64,000 nt of DNA from Elusimicrobiota bacterium (GTDB lineage Bacteria; Elusimicrobiota; Elusimicrobia; UBA1565; UBA9628): assembly GCA_016194705.1 (NCBI GenBank), contig JACQAZ010000044.1:1-64000 (forward strand), given 5' to 3'. Below the pieces are notes generated by a model. The model had not been told where the DNA came from. It saw only the letters and a list, made by a program, of their open reading frames with translations, and did not search any database. Of this stretch, positions 50,701 through 59,684 are shown piece after piece. Position 1 is the stretch's first letter. Each line of letters opens with the position of its first letter. The position numbers and the translations under genes were made by a program.

Positions 50701-51090
50701 ATGAAGCTCCTCATCGTGGAGGACGACGCGGACACCGCCAGCTTCGTCAGATACGTGCTGGAACAGGAACGCTACACGGTCAAGACCGCGGCCACGGCCT
50801 TCGAGGCGCGCGGCTACCTGAAGTCGTTCAAGCCCGACCTGATCATCCTCGACCGCGGCCTGCCCGACGCCGATGGTTTGGACTTCTGCCGCGAGCTCAA
50901 GCTGCTGCCGCGCTGCGCCCATATCCCCGTGCTGTTCCTCTCGGCCGCGAAGTCCCCGGCCGACGTGGTCGACGGCTTCAACTCGGGCGCGAGCGACTAC
51001 GTGACCAAACCCTTCGGCTTCGTCGAGCTCGTCGCGCGCGTGCAGGCGCTGCTGCGCAAGCCCGGCCTGACCGGCATGCGCCACGCCTAG
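50701..51090 (+). CDS. Stand-alone response regulator receiver domain
   Basis: This encodes 129 aa. LLIVEDDADTASF, the phospho-acceptor Asp in LIILDRGLPDADGL, and YVTKPFGFVELV with the Lys complete a receiver; no output domain follows. ATG at 50701 with GGGGGAATC ribosome site; a start 15 nt earlier is possible. No histidine kinase is in the window. It lies 88 bp downstream of the FHA-cyclase gene and could modulate it (inference). Confidence 0.88.
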   Translation: MKLLIVEDDADTASFVRYVLEQERYTVKTAATAFEARGYLKSFKPDLIILDRGLPDADGLDFCRELKLLPRCAHIPVLFLSAAKSPADVVDGFNSGASDYVTKPFGFVELVARVQALLRKPGLTGMRHA

Positions 51091-51132
51091 GCGCGCCGGC
51101 GCCGCCTCATTTTGTATAGTACCCGCAGTCCC

Positions 51133-52512
51133 ATGCCCACCGCCAGACCGCCCGTCGTCCTACCGCCCGGCCCGCGCCGCCCGCCGCTGGTGCAGGGCCT
51201 GCAGTGGGTGTACCGGCCCGTGCCCTTCATCGAGATGTGCGCCAAGCGCTTCGGCGATTGGTTCACCTTGCGCTTCCCGCGAGGCTACACCTTCGTCTTC
51301 ACGACCGACCCCGCCGCCATCAAGGAGATCTTCGCCGGCGATCCCGAGCAGCTGCACGCGGGAAAGGCCAACGCCATCCTCAAGCCCATCCTGGGCGAGC
51401 ACTCGCTCCTGCTGCTCGACGGCCAAGACCACCTGCGCGAGCGGCGTATGATGATGCCCCCCTTCCACGGCGAGCGCATGCACACCTACGGCCGAGTGAT
51501 GGCCTCCATCGCCGATGAGTCCATCAAGCGCTGGCCCCGGGGCCGGGCCTTCCCGGTTCAGCCCGAGATGCAGGCCATCACGATGGGCGTGATCCTGCGC
51601 ACGGTCTTCGGCGTCGAGGAGGGCGCCACTCTCACCGAGCTCGGCGCGGCCATCAACGTCATGCTCACCGTCGGCACCAGCGGCAAGACCATCAACTTCG
51701 TGGGCCGCGACGGCAAGGTCCCCTTCGAGGCCCTCCAGCTCGCCTTAGGATCCTTCTCGCCGTGGGGGCGCATCTCCAAACTCATCGCGAACGTCGACCG
51801 CATCCTGCTCGGCGAGATCGCCAAGCGCAGGAAGCAAAGTCCCGAAGGCCGCGACGACGTGCTGACCATGCTGCTCGCGGCCAAGGACGAGCAGGGCCGG
51901 GGCCTGACCGACAAAGAGCTGCGCGACGAAATGATCACCTTGCTCCTGGCGGGCCACGAGACGACCGCGACCGCCTTGTCGTGGCTGTTCTGGCGCCTGA
52001 CCAAGCACCCCGAAGTCCAGGAGAAGCTGCGCGCGGAGGTGCTCGGCGCCTGCAAAGACGGCCGGATCGAGCCCGAGCGGCTGGGAGAGCTGAAGTATCT
52101 CGACGCCGTCATCAAGGAGACTTTGCGCCTCAACCCGATCATCCCTTTCGTGGCGCGCTGGATCATGTCTCCGGTGACCATCGCCGGCCGCGAGCTGCCC
52201 GCGGGCGTGCTCGTCTGTCCCGCCATCTACTTGACGCACAGGCGGCCCGATCTATGGCCTGATCCGGAGCGTTTCGATCCCGAGCGATTCCTCGACAAAC
52301 GCCTCACCGGCAACGAATACTTCCCGTTCGGCGGCGGGACCCGCCGCTGCATCGGCATGGCCTTCGCCCTTTTCGAGATGAAGATCATAGCCGCCCAAGC
52401 CCTGTGCCGGCTCAAGCTCCTTCCGGCCCCCGGCTACAAGGCTGGGCTCTACCACCGCGGGCTCTCCTTCGCGCCGACCAAGGGCATGCCGCTCGTCGTC
52501 GAGAAAGCCTAA
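51133..52512 (+). CDS. Cytochrome P450
   Basis: This encodes 459 aa. ITLLLAGHETTATAL (I helix, oxygen activation), KETLR (K-helix ExxR) and FPFGGGTRRCIGMAF with the heme-thiolate Cys at about 406 are intact. The Pro-rich N-terminus PPGPRRPPL and no long TM suggest a soluble or peripheral bacterial form (CYP110-like). It is a monooxygenase of unknown substrate. TATAGT lies 12 nt before the ATG. No ferredoxin gene is adjacent. Confidence 0.95.
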   Translation: MPTARPPVVLPPGPRRPPLVQGLQWVYRPVPFIEMCAKRFGDWFTLRFPRGYTFVFTTDPAAIKEIFAGDPEQLHAGKANAILKPILGEHSLLLLDGQDHLRERRMMMPPFHGERMHTYGRVMASIADESIKRWPRGRAFPVQPEMQAITMGVILRTVFGVEEGATLTELGAAINVMLTVGTSGKTINFVGRDGKVPFEALQLALGSFSPWGRISKLIANVDRILLGEIAKRRKQSPEGRDDVLTMLLAAKDEQGRGLTDKELRDEMITLLLAGHETTATALSWLFWRLTKHPEVQEKLRAEVLGACKDGRIEPERLGELKYLDAVIKETLRLNPIIPFVARWIMSPVTIAGRELPAGVLVCPAIYLTHRRPDLWPDPERFDPERFLDKRLTGNEYFPFGGGTRRCIGMAFALFEMKIIAAQALCRLKLLPAPGYKAGLYHRGLSFAPTKGMPLVVEKA

Positions 52513-52525
52513 TATCCCGCTACCC

Positions 52526-52566
52526 GAGGGAACAATTTTGGGGTCTCAATCGTATATATATCAGGG
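52526..52566 (+). repeat. ~40-bp intergenic element, copy B
   Basis: The element runs GAGGGAACAATTTTGGGGTC through CAATCGTATATATATCAGGG. It sits 14 bp after the P450 stop and 29 bp before the -10 of the vapB-like gene, oriented as that gene. Confidence 0.8.
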
Positions 52567-52607
52567 AGGCCCTGGCGTAAAGGGGTGTAATGATGTATAC
52601 TTTTGAT

Positions 52608-52847
52608 ATGCACAGGACGCAAGTCCTTTTGGAAGAGCGGCAATTCGCGGCTCTCAAGGCCCGCGCCCGGCGCGAGGCGAAGGGGCTCTCGGAGCTCATC
52701 CGCCTGGCGGTGGACCGGCTCCTGGGCGGAGGAACGGAGACCTCGGGCAAGAAGTCAGGCCTGCGCTCCATCTGCGGCATCGGCCGGGCCGTCTCCGGTC
52801 CTTCCGGGGCGGACCACGACGAGGCCATCTACGGCGAGCCGCTGTGA
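52608..52847 (+). CDS. VapB-like ribbon-helix-helix antitoxin
   Basis: This encodes 79 aa. MHRTQVLLEERQFAALKARA and GLSELIRLAVDRLLG fit the ribbon-helix-helix type N-terminus; the tail (AIYGEPL) would wrap the toxin. ATG at 52608 is exactly 6 nt after TATACT, so leaderless; the first ATGs, 15-18 nt upstream, are rejected. Its TGA overlaps the GTG of the PIN gene (GTGA). Copy B of the repeated element precedes it. Confidence 0.8.
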   Translation: MHRTQVLLEERQFAALKARARREAKGLSELIRLAVDRLLGGGTETSGKKSGLRSICGIGRAVSGPSGADHDEAIYGEPL

Positions 52848-53251
52848 AGCGCGTCTTCGTCGACACATCGGCCTGGTATGCCTATGTGTGGCCCAAAGAC
52901 AGGAACCACGCGCAATCCCGGGAAGCCCTCGAGCGCTGGGACGGCCGGCTCGTGACCAGCAACTTCGTCTTCGACGAGCTCATCTCGCTTAGCCGCAAGC
53001 ATCTGGGCCATTCGATCGCGGTCAGAATGGGCGAAGAACTCAGGAACCAGGCCACCGTGGACCTGGTCAGACTGCTTCCCGAAGACGAGGAGGACGCCTG
53101 GGCCTTCTTCAAGCTCCACAAAGACAAGGGCTATTCATTCACCGACTGCACGTCGTTTGCGTTGATGCGCCGGCTCCGTCTCCCGATGGCGATCACAACG
53201 GACAAGCACTTCCGTCAAGCGGGGTTCGAGGTCGAGCCGGGTCCGGCTTGA
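52844..53251 (+). CDS. PIN-domain ribonuclease toxin, VapC-like
   Basis: This encodes 135 aa. VFVDTSAWYAYVWPKD (Asp), FDELISLS (Glu), FTDCTSFALM (Asp) and ITTDKHF (Asp) give the four acidic residues of a PIN nuclease. It would cleave RNA when freed from the antitoxin. The GTG start overlaps the antitoxin stop. Standard type II toxin-antitoxin pair. Confidence 0.88.
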   Translation: MKRVFVDTSAWYAYVWPKDRNHAQSREALERWDGRLVTSNFVFDELISLSRKHLGHSIAVRMGEELRNQATVDLVRLLPEDEEDAWAFFKLHKDKGYSFTDCTSFALMRRLRLPMAITTDKHFRQAGFEVEPGPA

Positions 53252-53330
53252 CTCTCGTCGAGAAATCAGGGATAATGGTGCATCGGACGGGGGGCGACTA
53301 GATCTCCCGTCGCACCGAGGAGACATCGAA

Positions 53331-53585
53331 ATGGCCAAAGCCAACGCCGCCTTCATGAAGGAACTCACCCCCAGCGCCTCGCTCGCCGAGGTCGTCGGCG
53401 CCAAGCCGCTTCCGCGCACCGAGGTCGTCAAGAAGCTCTGGGTCTACATCAAGAAGCACAAGCTCCAAGATTCCAAGAACCGCCGCAACATCAACGCCGA
53501 CGCGACCCTCAAGGCCGTTTTCGGGGGCAAGGGCACGGTCAACATGTTCGAGATGACCAAGCTCGTCAGCAAGCACCTGAAATAG
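53331..53585 (+). CDS. SWIB/MDM2 domain protein
   Basis: This encodes 84 aa. LAEVVGAKPLPRTEVVKKLW and YIKKHKLQDSKNRRNINADA then FGGKGTVNMFEMTKLVSKHL is the SWIB fold, in full. In bacteria small SWIB proteins are known from Chlamydiae and a few others. No ATP-dependent remodeller is here. It has a terminator immediately after. Cytoplasmic; DNA or protein binding is inferred from the fold. Confidence 0.9.
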   Translation: MAKANAAFMKELTPSASLAEVVGAKPLPRTEVVKKLWVYIKKHKLQDSKNRRNINADATLKAVFGGKGTVNMFEMTKLVSKHLK

Positions 53586-53605
53586 CCCGTCCCGGCCGAT
53601 CCGAC

Positions 53606-53640
53606 AGCCGTCCCGCCCCCCGTACTGGGGCGGGGCGGCT
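53606..53640 (+). terminator. Terminator after the SWIB gene
   Basis: AGCCGTCCCGCCCC/GGGGCGGGGCGGCT forms a long GC hairpin 20 bp past the stop, followed by ATTCTTTT. Confidence 0.75.
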
Positions 53641-53661
53641 ATTCTTTTCGGGGGACTTTTC

Positions 53662-55157
53662 TCACGGCCGATCCGGCGGGTCGAGCCGAAAGACGACGTT
53701 CTGTTCGCGAGGCTCGCGAAAGACCTCCGTCACTCCCGGCCCGGAGCGCGTCCAGAGTCCGATGCTCTCGAGCATCCGTCTTCTGTCGTCCGGCAGATTC
53801 GACCACCAACCGAGATTCTCGTGCCAGTGGAAGTACTGTATGTCGTTTTGACGGCAATACTGGAGCCATTGCTCCCGGGTTTCGAGGCTCGAATCCAGAG
53901 GGAACTCAAAGGCCGTGCGGTCGGCCAGCAGAGCCAAAGTCGCGTCGAACATGCTCAGCACGCGAGCCGAGGGCGGCGTGTTGTCGCGGATCCAGGACAT
54001 GGTCGCCGGCCATAGGGTGGACGGCGCCCCGGCCCTGCTCCGCAGCATGGTCCAGTCGGCCGTCAGGCAGATCCATCCCGCGGCCGCGGTCAGGCCGCAC
54101 GTCAGAACGCGTCGATCTTTGAGCCAGGGACGCAGGCCGGCCGCGATGAGCGCCCAACTCAACGGGATGAAGGGGACCATGTAGCGGATGTCCAAGGTCT
54201 TCCAGCAGAGATGCATGGCCAGCATGCCCACCATGTAGGTCAGGACGATCCGCGCCTGGCGGCTGGCCTTGTGGCCGCGCAAGAGGATCGCGCCTCCAAG
54301 CAAGGCTATCGCCGCGCATGACAAGCCGATGACCGCCGCCGTGCGTGGTCCCGCGCGGTTGGCGGTCGTGAGGACGTCTCCAAAGAGGGCCGCCCATGGG
54401 ACGACGCCGTGCAGGACGCGCGTGAGGCTCGCGCTCCCGGGCGAACGGATGTTCCAGTTCGAAAAATAAGCGATCGGGGTGGCCGCGACGATGAGGTTGC
54501 GCACGATCCAAGCCGCCAGCGGCAGCAAGGAGATTCCTATAAACGGGACAGCTTTCGCGTTCCTTCGGAAAGCCAAATCCACAATCCCAAGCTCACGGCA
54601 AGCGCAAGGCCTTCCGGACGCAAGAGCGTCGCTAGGCCCGTCCCGACCGCCAAGATCGCCAGTCTCCGGCCGGAGGTCTGTTGAGATGAGGCCTTCAACA
54701 GGGCCAGTGAGAGGGCCATGAAGGGGATTTCGGGCATGACCGCTCCGCAATTGAGCACCAGTATCGGGTTCAGGCCCACAAGCAGAACGACGCAGGCGCT
54801 GGCGCCGGCGGGCAGGAATTGACGCGTCAGGGCCCAGGTCAAAACCAAGCTGGTCCAAAAAAAGAGCAAGCCCATCACGCGCAGCAAGCCCCAATGGGGC
54901 TCCACGACCAATGCCGGGACCAAGCTGAGCAGTGCGAACCCGGGCAGCGGCTCCGTGCGCGGCCACGCTTCCCCGGGAAGCCTGAACGCCCCCTGCCGCA
55001 CGGCTCGGGCCAGCAGGATCTGCAAGGCGTCGTCTTTGTAGAAGCCTACAGGGACGCTGAGCGCGGCGCGCAGATGAAAAATGGCCATAGCGAAGAGAAA
55101 TGCCGCCAGGGCGGCGATCCGAGCTCGGCTATTTTGGTAGACTGCCCTAATGGACAC
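53662..55157 (-). pseudogene. GT-C membrane glycosyltransferase (PMT-like), frameshifted
   Basis: A GTG at 55157 opens a membrane protein: RIAALAAFLFAMAIFHLRAA, LSVPVGFYKDDALQILL and further TMs. This frame stops at 54537 after WLSEGTRKLSRL. The neighbouring frame continues without a gap in sense: PFIGISLLPLAAWIVRNL, more TMs and a soluble C-terminal domain to 53662. Together they make ~500 aa with the topology of PMT/ArnT GT-C transferases, with Asp-Asp in FYKDD as expected for the first periplasmic loop. The break lies at the AAA run 54541-54543 (TTT on the coding strand); one extra T would restore LSRFIGIS. Confidence 0.7.
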
Positions 55158-55171
55158 GGGGTTCCGGGGCC

Positions 55172-55248
55172 TGGTGGCGCGTACGGGATTTGAACCCGTG
55201 GTCTCTGCCTTGAGAGGGCAGCGTCCTAGGCCGCTAGACGAACGCGCC
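55172..55248 (-). tRNA. tRNA-Glu (CTC)
   Basis: On the minus strand the acceptor GGCGCGT/ACGCGCC, the D-arm with TCGTCTAG, anticodon loop CTCTCAA (anticodon CTC) between CTGCC/GGCAG, T-loop GGTTCAAATCC, discriminator A and encoded CCA are all present. A TAAAAT about 25 nt upstream could be its -10. Confidence 0.95.
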
Positions 55249-55268
55249 ACCAGAACTCGGCGAGCAAC

Positions 55269-55682
55269 TTGCCTATTTTAACAGTTCCTGGGCGGCCCGC
55301 GCAATCGAGACGCCTGTTGCTGGCGGCGGCCGCCGCCTCCCTTGCCGGCTGCGCGGCCCTCAAAGACGCCTTCAAACCCGCCCCCCACCCCTGGCCCGTC
55401 TCCTCCGACCAGCGGGTGCACCGCGACGGCGTCCTGCTGCGCGTCTACGGCGGCAGCTTCCGCGACGCGCCCAGCTCCGAGCGCGACGCGCAGGGCGCCC
55501 TGCGGTCTTATCTGCAGCGGCTGGAGGTCCCCGGCGAGCCGGCCGACCGCGAGACCCGCATCCGCAAGGCCCTCAAACTCGCCGCACCCGTGGCGGGACG
55601 CGGCCCCGAGAGCTCCTACACCTCGACCATCGAGCTCCCGCTCTCGGCCCTGCAGGAGATTCTGGGAACCCGCTATGAGTAG
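55269..55682 (+). CDS. Lipoprotein, hypothetical
   Basis: This encodes 137 aa. A TTG start (55269) gives a basic n-region then LLLAAAAASLAGC, a lipobox with Cys at residue 28. The mature part VLLRVYGGSFRDAPSS and later IELPLSALQEILGTRYE is a small alpha/beta domain. Its stop overlaps the S9 peptidase start (8-bp overlap), so the two are coupled. The function is unknown. Confidence 0.6.
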   Translation: MPILTVPGRPAQSRRLLLAAAAASLAGCAALKDAFKPAPHPWPVSSDQRVHRDGVLLRVYGGSFRDAPSSERDAQGALRSYLQRLEVPGEPADRETRIRKALKLAAPVAGRGPESSYTSTIELPLSALQEILGTRYE

Positions 55683-57555
55683 CGCGCGCAAGCCCATACC
55701 CCGGGAAGTCCTGTTCGGCAATCCCGAGAAGGCCGCCCCCAAGCTCTCGCCCGACGGCCGCCATTTCGCCTATCTCGCCCCCGACGAGGGCGTGCTCAAC
55801 ATCTGGGCCGGTCGCTGGGACGACCCAAGCAGTCTTCGACCCGTGACCAAGGACCGGGATCGCGGCATACGCAGCTACTTCTGGGCCGAGGATCACAAGA
55901 GCCTGCTCTTCGTCCAGGACCGCGACGGCGACGAGAACTGGCACCTCTACCAAAGCGACATCGCCGGCTCGACGCCTAAGGACCTCACGCCCTTCCCCGA
56001 GGTCCAGGCCCAGGTCGTCGGCACCGACCCCAAGTTCCCCCACGAGGTCCTCATCGGCCTCAACGCGCGCGACAAGCGCGTCCACGACGTCCACCGCCTC
56101 GACCTGCGCACGGGCAGACTCACGCTCGAGGTCGAGAACCCCGGCAGCGTGACCGGTTGGCTCGCCGACACCCGGTTCCGCGTGCGCTGCGCCAAGGCCA
56201 TGCGGCCCGACGGCGGCACCGAGCTCTTGGTGCGCGACACGGATGCAGGGGAGTGGAGGAGCTTCATCTCCTGGGGTCCCGACGACTCGGGCGGCGCTCA
56301 CGGCTTCACGCCCGACAACAAAGGGCTTTATATCGAGTCGAGCCACGACTCGGACACGACCGCGCTCTGGGAGATGAGCTTGGACGGAGCGTCCCGGAAA
56401 ATCCTCGCGCTAAGCGTCGACGCCGATCTCGGAGCGGTCCTCCTTCATCCGACGGACTTCCACGCGGAGGCCGCGGCCTTCGAACGCGACCGGCTCGAAT
56501 GGACGGTGCTCGACGAAAAGCTAAAGCCCGACTTCGAGGCTCTGTCCAAGCTCTGCGACGGCGATTACCATATCGTCAGCCGCGACGACGCCGACACGGC
56601 TTGGCTCGTGCTCTACAACCGCGACACCAAGCCTCCCTGCTACTATCGCTACGACCGCCGCGCCAAGACGGGGACTTTTCTTTTCACCACGCGGCCCAAG
56701 CTCGCCGATTACGAGCTCTCGCCGATGCAGCCGGTCAAGATCAAAGCCCGCGACGGGCTGACCTTGCAGGCCTACCTGACCGTACCGGCCGGAGCCAAGG
56801 CCGAGAAGCTGCCCCTGGTCCTCAACGTGCACGGCGGGCCCTGGGTCCGCGACGCCTGGGGCTTCCATCCCGAGGCGCAGTGGCTGGCCGACCAGGGCTA
56901 CGCGGTGCTCCAAGTCAATTACCGCGGTTCGATGGGCTTTGGCAAGGCCTTCCTGCACGCCGGCGACCGCGAGTGGGGCGCCAAGATGCAGGATGATCTC
57001 ACGGACTCGGTTCGTTGGGCCATCAAAGAAGGGATCGCCAACCCCGCGCAAATCGCGATCTACGGCGGCTCCTACGGCGGCTATGCCGCGTTGGCCGGCG
57101 CGGCCTTCACGCCGGACCTCTATTGCTGCGCGGTCGACATCGTGGGACCCTCCAACATCGCGACCTTGATCCGCTCGATCCCGCCGTACTGGGAGCCGAT
57201 GCGCCGCATCTTCGACCTGCGCGTGGGCAACGTCGACACCGAGCCTGATTTCTTGAAGGAACGCTCGCCCCTGTTCTCCGCCGACCGCATCCAAATCCCC
57301 CTGCTGATCGCCCAAGGGGCCAACGACCCCCGCGTCAAACAGGCGGAATCCGAGATGATCGTCGAGGCCCTGCGTTCCAGCGGCAAGCCGGTCGAGTACC
57401 TCCTATTCCCCGACGAGGGGCACGGCTTCGCCAAGCCCGAGAACCGCCTCAGGTTCTACGCGGCGGCCGAGGAGTTCTTGGCCAAGCACCTGCGGCCCGG
57501 CCGCAAGCCCCAGCCCGCGGCGGCGCCCCCTTCGGGGGCGGCAGCCGGAGGCTAG
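55675..57555 (+). CDS. S9 prolyl oligopeptidase family serine peptidase
   Basis: This encodes 626 aa. An N-terminal beta-propeller (about 15-340; e.g. PKLSPDGRHFAYLAPDEG) is followed by the hydrolase domain: PLVLNVHGGPWVRDAWGFHP, IYGGSYGGYAALAGAA with nucleophile Ser (GGSYGGYA), ANDPRVKQAESE (Asp) and DEGHGFAKPENR (His). No signal peptide is seen, so it is probably cytoplasmic. It cleaves short Pro-containing peptides or acyl-peptides. Confidence 0.92.
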   Translation: MSSARKPIPREVLFGNPEKAAPKLSPDGRHFAYLAPDEGVLNIWAGRWDDPSSLRPVTKDRDRGIRSYFWAEDHKSLLFVQDRDGDENWHLYQSDIAGSTPKDLTPFPEVQAQVVGTDPKFPHEVLIGLNARDKRVHDVHRLDLRTGRLTLEVENPGSVTGWLADTRFRVRCAKAMRPDGGTELLVRDTDAGEWRSFISWGPDDSGGAHGFTPDNKGLYIESSHDSDTTALWEMSLDGASRKILALSVDADLGAVLLHPTDFHAEAAAFERDRLEWTVLDEKLKPDFEALSKLCDGDYHIVSRDDADTAWLVLYNRDTKPPCYYRYDRRAKTGTFLFTTRPKLADYELSPMQPVKIKARDGLTLQAYLTVPAGAKAEKLPLVLNVHGGPWVRDAWGFHPEAQWLADQGYAVLQVNYRGSMGFGKAFLHAGDREWGAKMQDDLTDSVRWAIKEGIANPAQIAIYGGSYGGYAALAGAAFTPDLYCCAVDIVGPSNIATLIRSIPPYWEPMRRIFDLRVGNVDTEPDFLKERSPLFSADRIQIPLLIAQGANDPRVKQAESEMIVEALRSSGKPVEYLLFPDEGHGFAKPENRLRFYAAAEEFLAKHLRPGRKPQPAAAPPSGAAAGG

Positions 57556-57575
57556 AGAATGCGCACCTGCCCGTG

Positions 57576-59684
57576 ATGGACCAGGCGGCGCGCCCCGGAC
57601 ACGAGCGCCTGATGACGGCGATGCTGCTGGGCATCGTCGTGCTGGCGAGCCTCAACCTCAAGGTGCGCCTCTCGACCTTCACCCCGCGCTACGACCCAGA
57701 AGACGAGACCGGCTACTTCCGGACCGAGAGCGCCTACCAATACCGCTACGCGCGCATGGTCGCAGACGGCCTGCCGCTGCCCGAGCTCGACCGCGACGCC
57801 CAGTACCCCGAAGGCGTGCGCCCGACCCGCGAGCTCACGCCGCTCATGGAGTACGCCACCGGCTGGGCCTATCGGCTGGCCAAGGCCGTCGGAGGGGCGG
57901 GCGATTTGCGCTGGTTCGTGATCCTCTGGGTGGCGGCATCATCGAGCCTGACCATCCCCGCCTTCTATCTCCTCGCGCTGCGCCTGTGCCGATTCCGGCC
58001 GTTGGCGCTGGCGGCGTGCGCGGCCTACGGGCTCTCCTGGGCCGCGCAGTCCAATCTCGTGGCCTCCTACGTCTTCGAGAGCTTCGCGCAGCCCCTGATG
58101 TTCGGCAGCCTCGCCTGCTTGTGTGCGGCGCTCGACGAACCTCCGCGCAGGCGCGCCTGGGCTTGCGGGGGCGGCGTCCTGATGGCCGCGGCGCTCTCCA
58201 GCTGGCATCTCGCGCGCTTCTACTGGGCCACGGTCATACTGGTCCTGGCGTGGCTCGCCTGGCGCCGGCGCGGCGAGGGCGAGGCCTTGCGCGCGAGCCT
58301 CGCCTGGATGGCCGCGCCCCTGCTGCTGGCGGGGCTCTCGGTGCCCTGCCTGCGCGAAAGCGCGTTTGTCTTCTCGCCAGGCATGATCTTGACCTACGGC
58401 CTGCTGGCCTGGCTTTGGTTCCCTCGGAAGAGAGTCGAAGCCGCCGTTCTGACCGCGGCCGCGCTGGCGCTGGCCGCCTGGTGGTCGCGCGACGCCGCGG
58501 CCTACGCCCATGTCTACTCGTATCTGGCGGCCAAGCTGCGCTTTGGCCTCGTGCGGCCCGCGGACCCCGCATTGCTCAGCAATGAGGCGCGCTCGATCTG
58601 GAACGGCCCGGCGGACTCGCCAAGCCCGGGCTTTCTCGTGTTCTCTTTGCTGCCGCTGGGTTTGCTCGCGGCGCCCCGCTTGCTGGCCGCGGCGCGAAAG
58701 GAGAAGTCACCCGAAAGCCTGTCGGGCTCGCTCGTCGACGGGCTGCTGCTCCTCTACGCCGCGGGAGCGGTCGTCGCCCTGCGGCTGATGCCCCTCTTCG
58801 TGTTCCTCTTGTGCCTGGCCGCCCTGCGACTGCCCGAGAAAAACGCGCGACGGCTGGGCTTGACGCTCTTCGTAGTCCTTCTGGCCGCGCTCGAGGGCTT
58901 CAAGACCTTCGCGCCGGCCTCGCGGCTGAACCCCTTCATCCGCGTCGCCGCGGCCCTGCCCGACGACGACCGCCATCCGGCCACGACCTTCTCCCACGAG
59001 CTCGCGGTCATCCGTTGGCTCAAGGCCAAGGCCTCCGCCAAGCCGGTGCTGGCCGACATCTCGTTCTCGGCCAATTTTCTCGTCTACGCGGGCGTGCCCG
59101 TGCTGGTGCACCCCAAGTTCGAGGCTCCCGGCATACGGGCCAAGGTCGCCGAGTACCTCAAGGCCCTTTTCTCGGACGAGGAGTCCTTCTACGCCTTCTG
59201 CCGCAAGTACGGAGCGGATTATTTCGTGCTGAGCGCCTACGACCTGCTCGACGAGACTCCCGACGGCCCGCGCTACACCTCCGGCTCGATGCGCCTCACG
59301 CCCAAGACCGCCGCCGTGCTGCTCCACTTCAAGCCGGAGAGCCTCCGGCACTTCCGCCTCGCCTACCAAAACGAGGACTTCCGGATCTATGAGGTCGGCC
59401 CGCGGCCCGAGACCAAGCCCGCGGGCAAAGGCTCGCCGATCTACGACCTGTCCCAGTACGCGCCCGCGACCTCGCCCGACGGCGCGCTGCGCCTGGACAT
59501 CCAAGGGGTGCTGGCCCGGCTCAAGGAAAGCCGGCAGAAGCTCTTCGTGGCGCGCGTGCTGCTGCAGGGGCGCATGCCCGAGGCCGCGCTGGAATACTAC
59601 GAGGGGGCGCTCAAGGCCTGGCCCGACGAGAATGCGCGCGCCGAGTACGAGCGCCTACGGCGCTCGCTCGAGAGCCGGCGCTAA
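57576..59684 (+). CDS. Large multi-span GT-C protein (STT3-like) with C-terminal domain
   Basis: This encodes 702 aa with many transmembrane segments. The first periplasmic region, ESAYQYRYARMVADGLPLPE then YPEGVRPTRELTPLMEYA, resembles the STT3/oligosaccharyltransferase external loop (E-x-D-type start, then yP-x-G). The final ~150 aa are soluble, helical and TPR-like. It could transfer a glycan from a polyprenol carrier, but the key DxD/WWD residues are not clear. A GTG lies 3 nt upstream. Its stop overlaps the convergent HELSH gene. Confidence 0.65.
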   Translation: MDQAARPGHERLMTAMLLGIVVLASLNLKVRLSTFTPRYDPEDETGYFRTESAYQYRYARMVADGLPLPELDRDAQYPEGVRPTRELTPLMEYATGWAYRLAKAVGGAGDLRWFVILWVAASSSLTIPAFYLLALRLCRFRPLALAACAAYGLSWAAQSNLVASYVFESFAQPLMFGSLACLCAALDEPPRRRAWACGGGVLMAAALSSWHLARFYWATVILVLAWLAWRRRGEGEALRASLAWMAAPLLLAGLSVPCLRESAFVFSPGMILTYGLLAWLWFPRKRVEAAVLTAAALALAAWWSRDAAAYAHVYSYLAAKLRFGLVRPADPALLSNEARSIWNGPADSPSPGFLVFSLLPLGLLAAPRLLAAARKEKSPESLSGSLVDGLLLLYAAGAVVALRLMPLFVFLLCLAALRLPEKNARRLGLTLFVVLLAALEGFKTFAPASRLNPFIRVAAALPDDDRHPATTFSHELAVIRWLKAKASAKPVLADISFSANFLVYAGVPVLVHPKFEAPGIRAKVAEYLKALFSDEESFYAFCRKYGADYFVLSAYDLLDETPDGPRYTSGSMRLTPKTAAVLLHFKPESLRHFRLAYQNEDFRIYEVGPRPETKPAGKGSPIYDLSQYAPATSPDGALRLDIQGVLARLKESRQKLFVARVLLQGRMPEAALEYYEGALKAWPDENARAEYERLRRSLESRR

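Noticed and set aside
55173..55250. N-terminal residues of the long minus-strand frame starting at 55250
   Set aside because: They are the translated tRNA-Glu gene; the membrane protein starts at the GTG at 55157.
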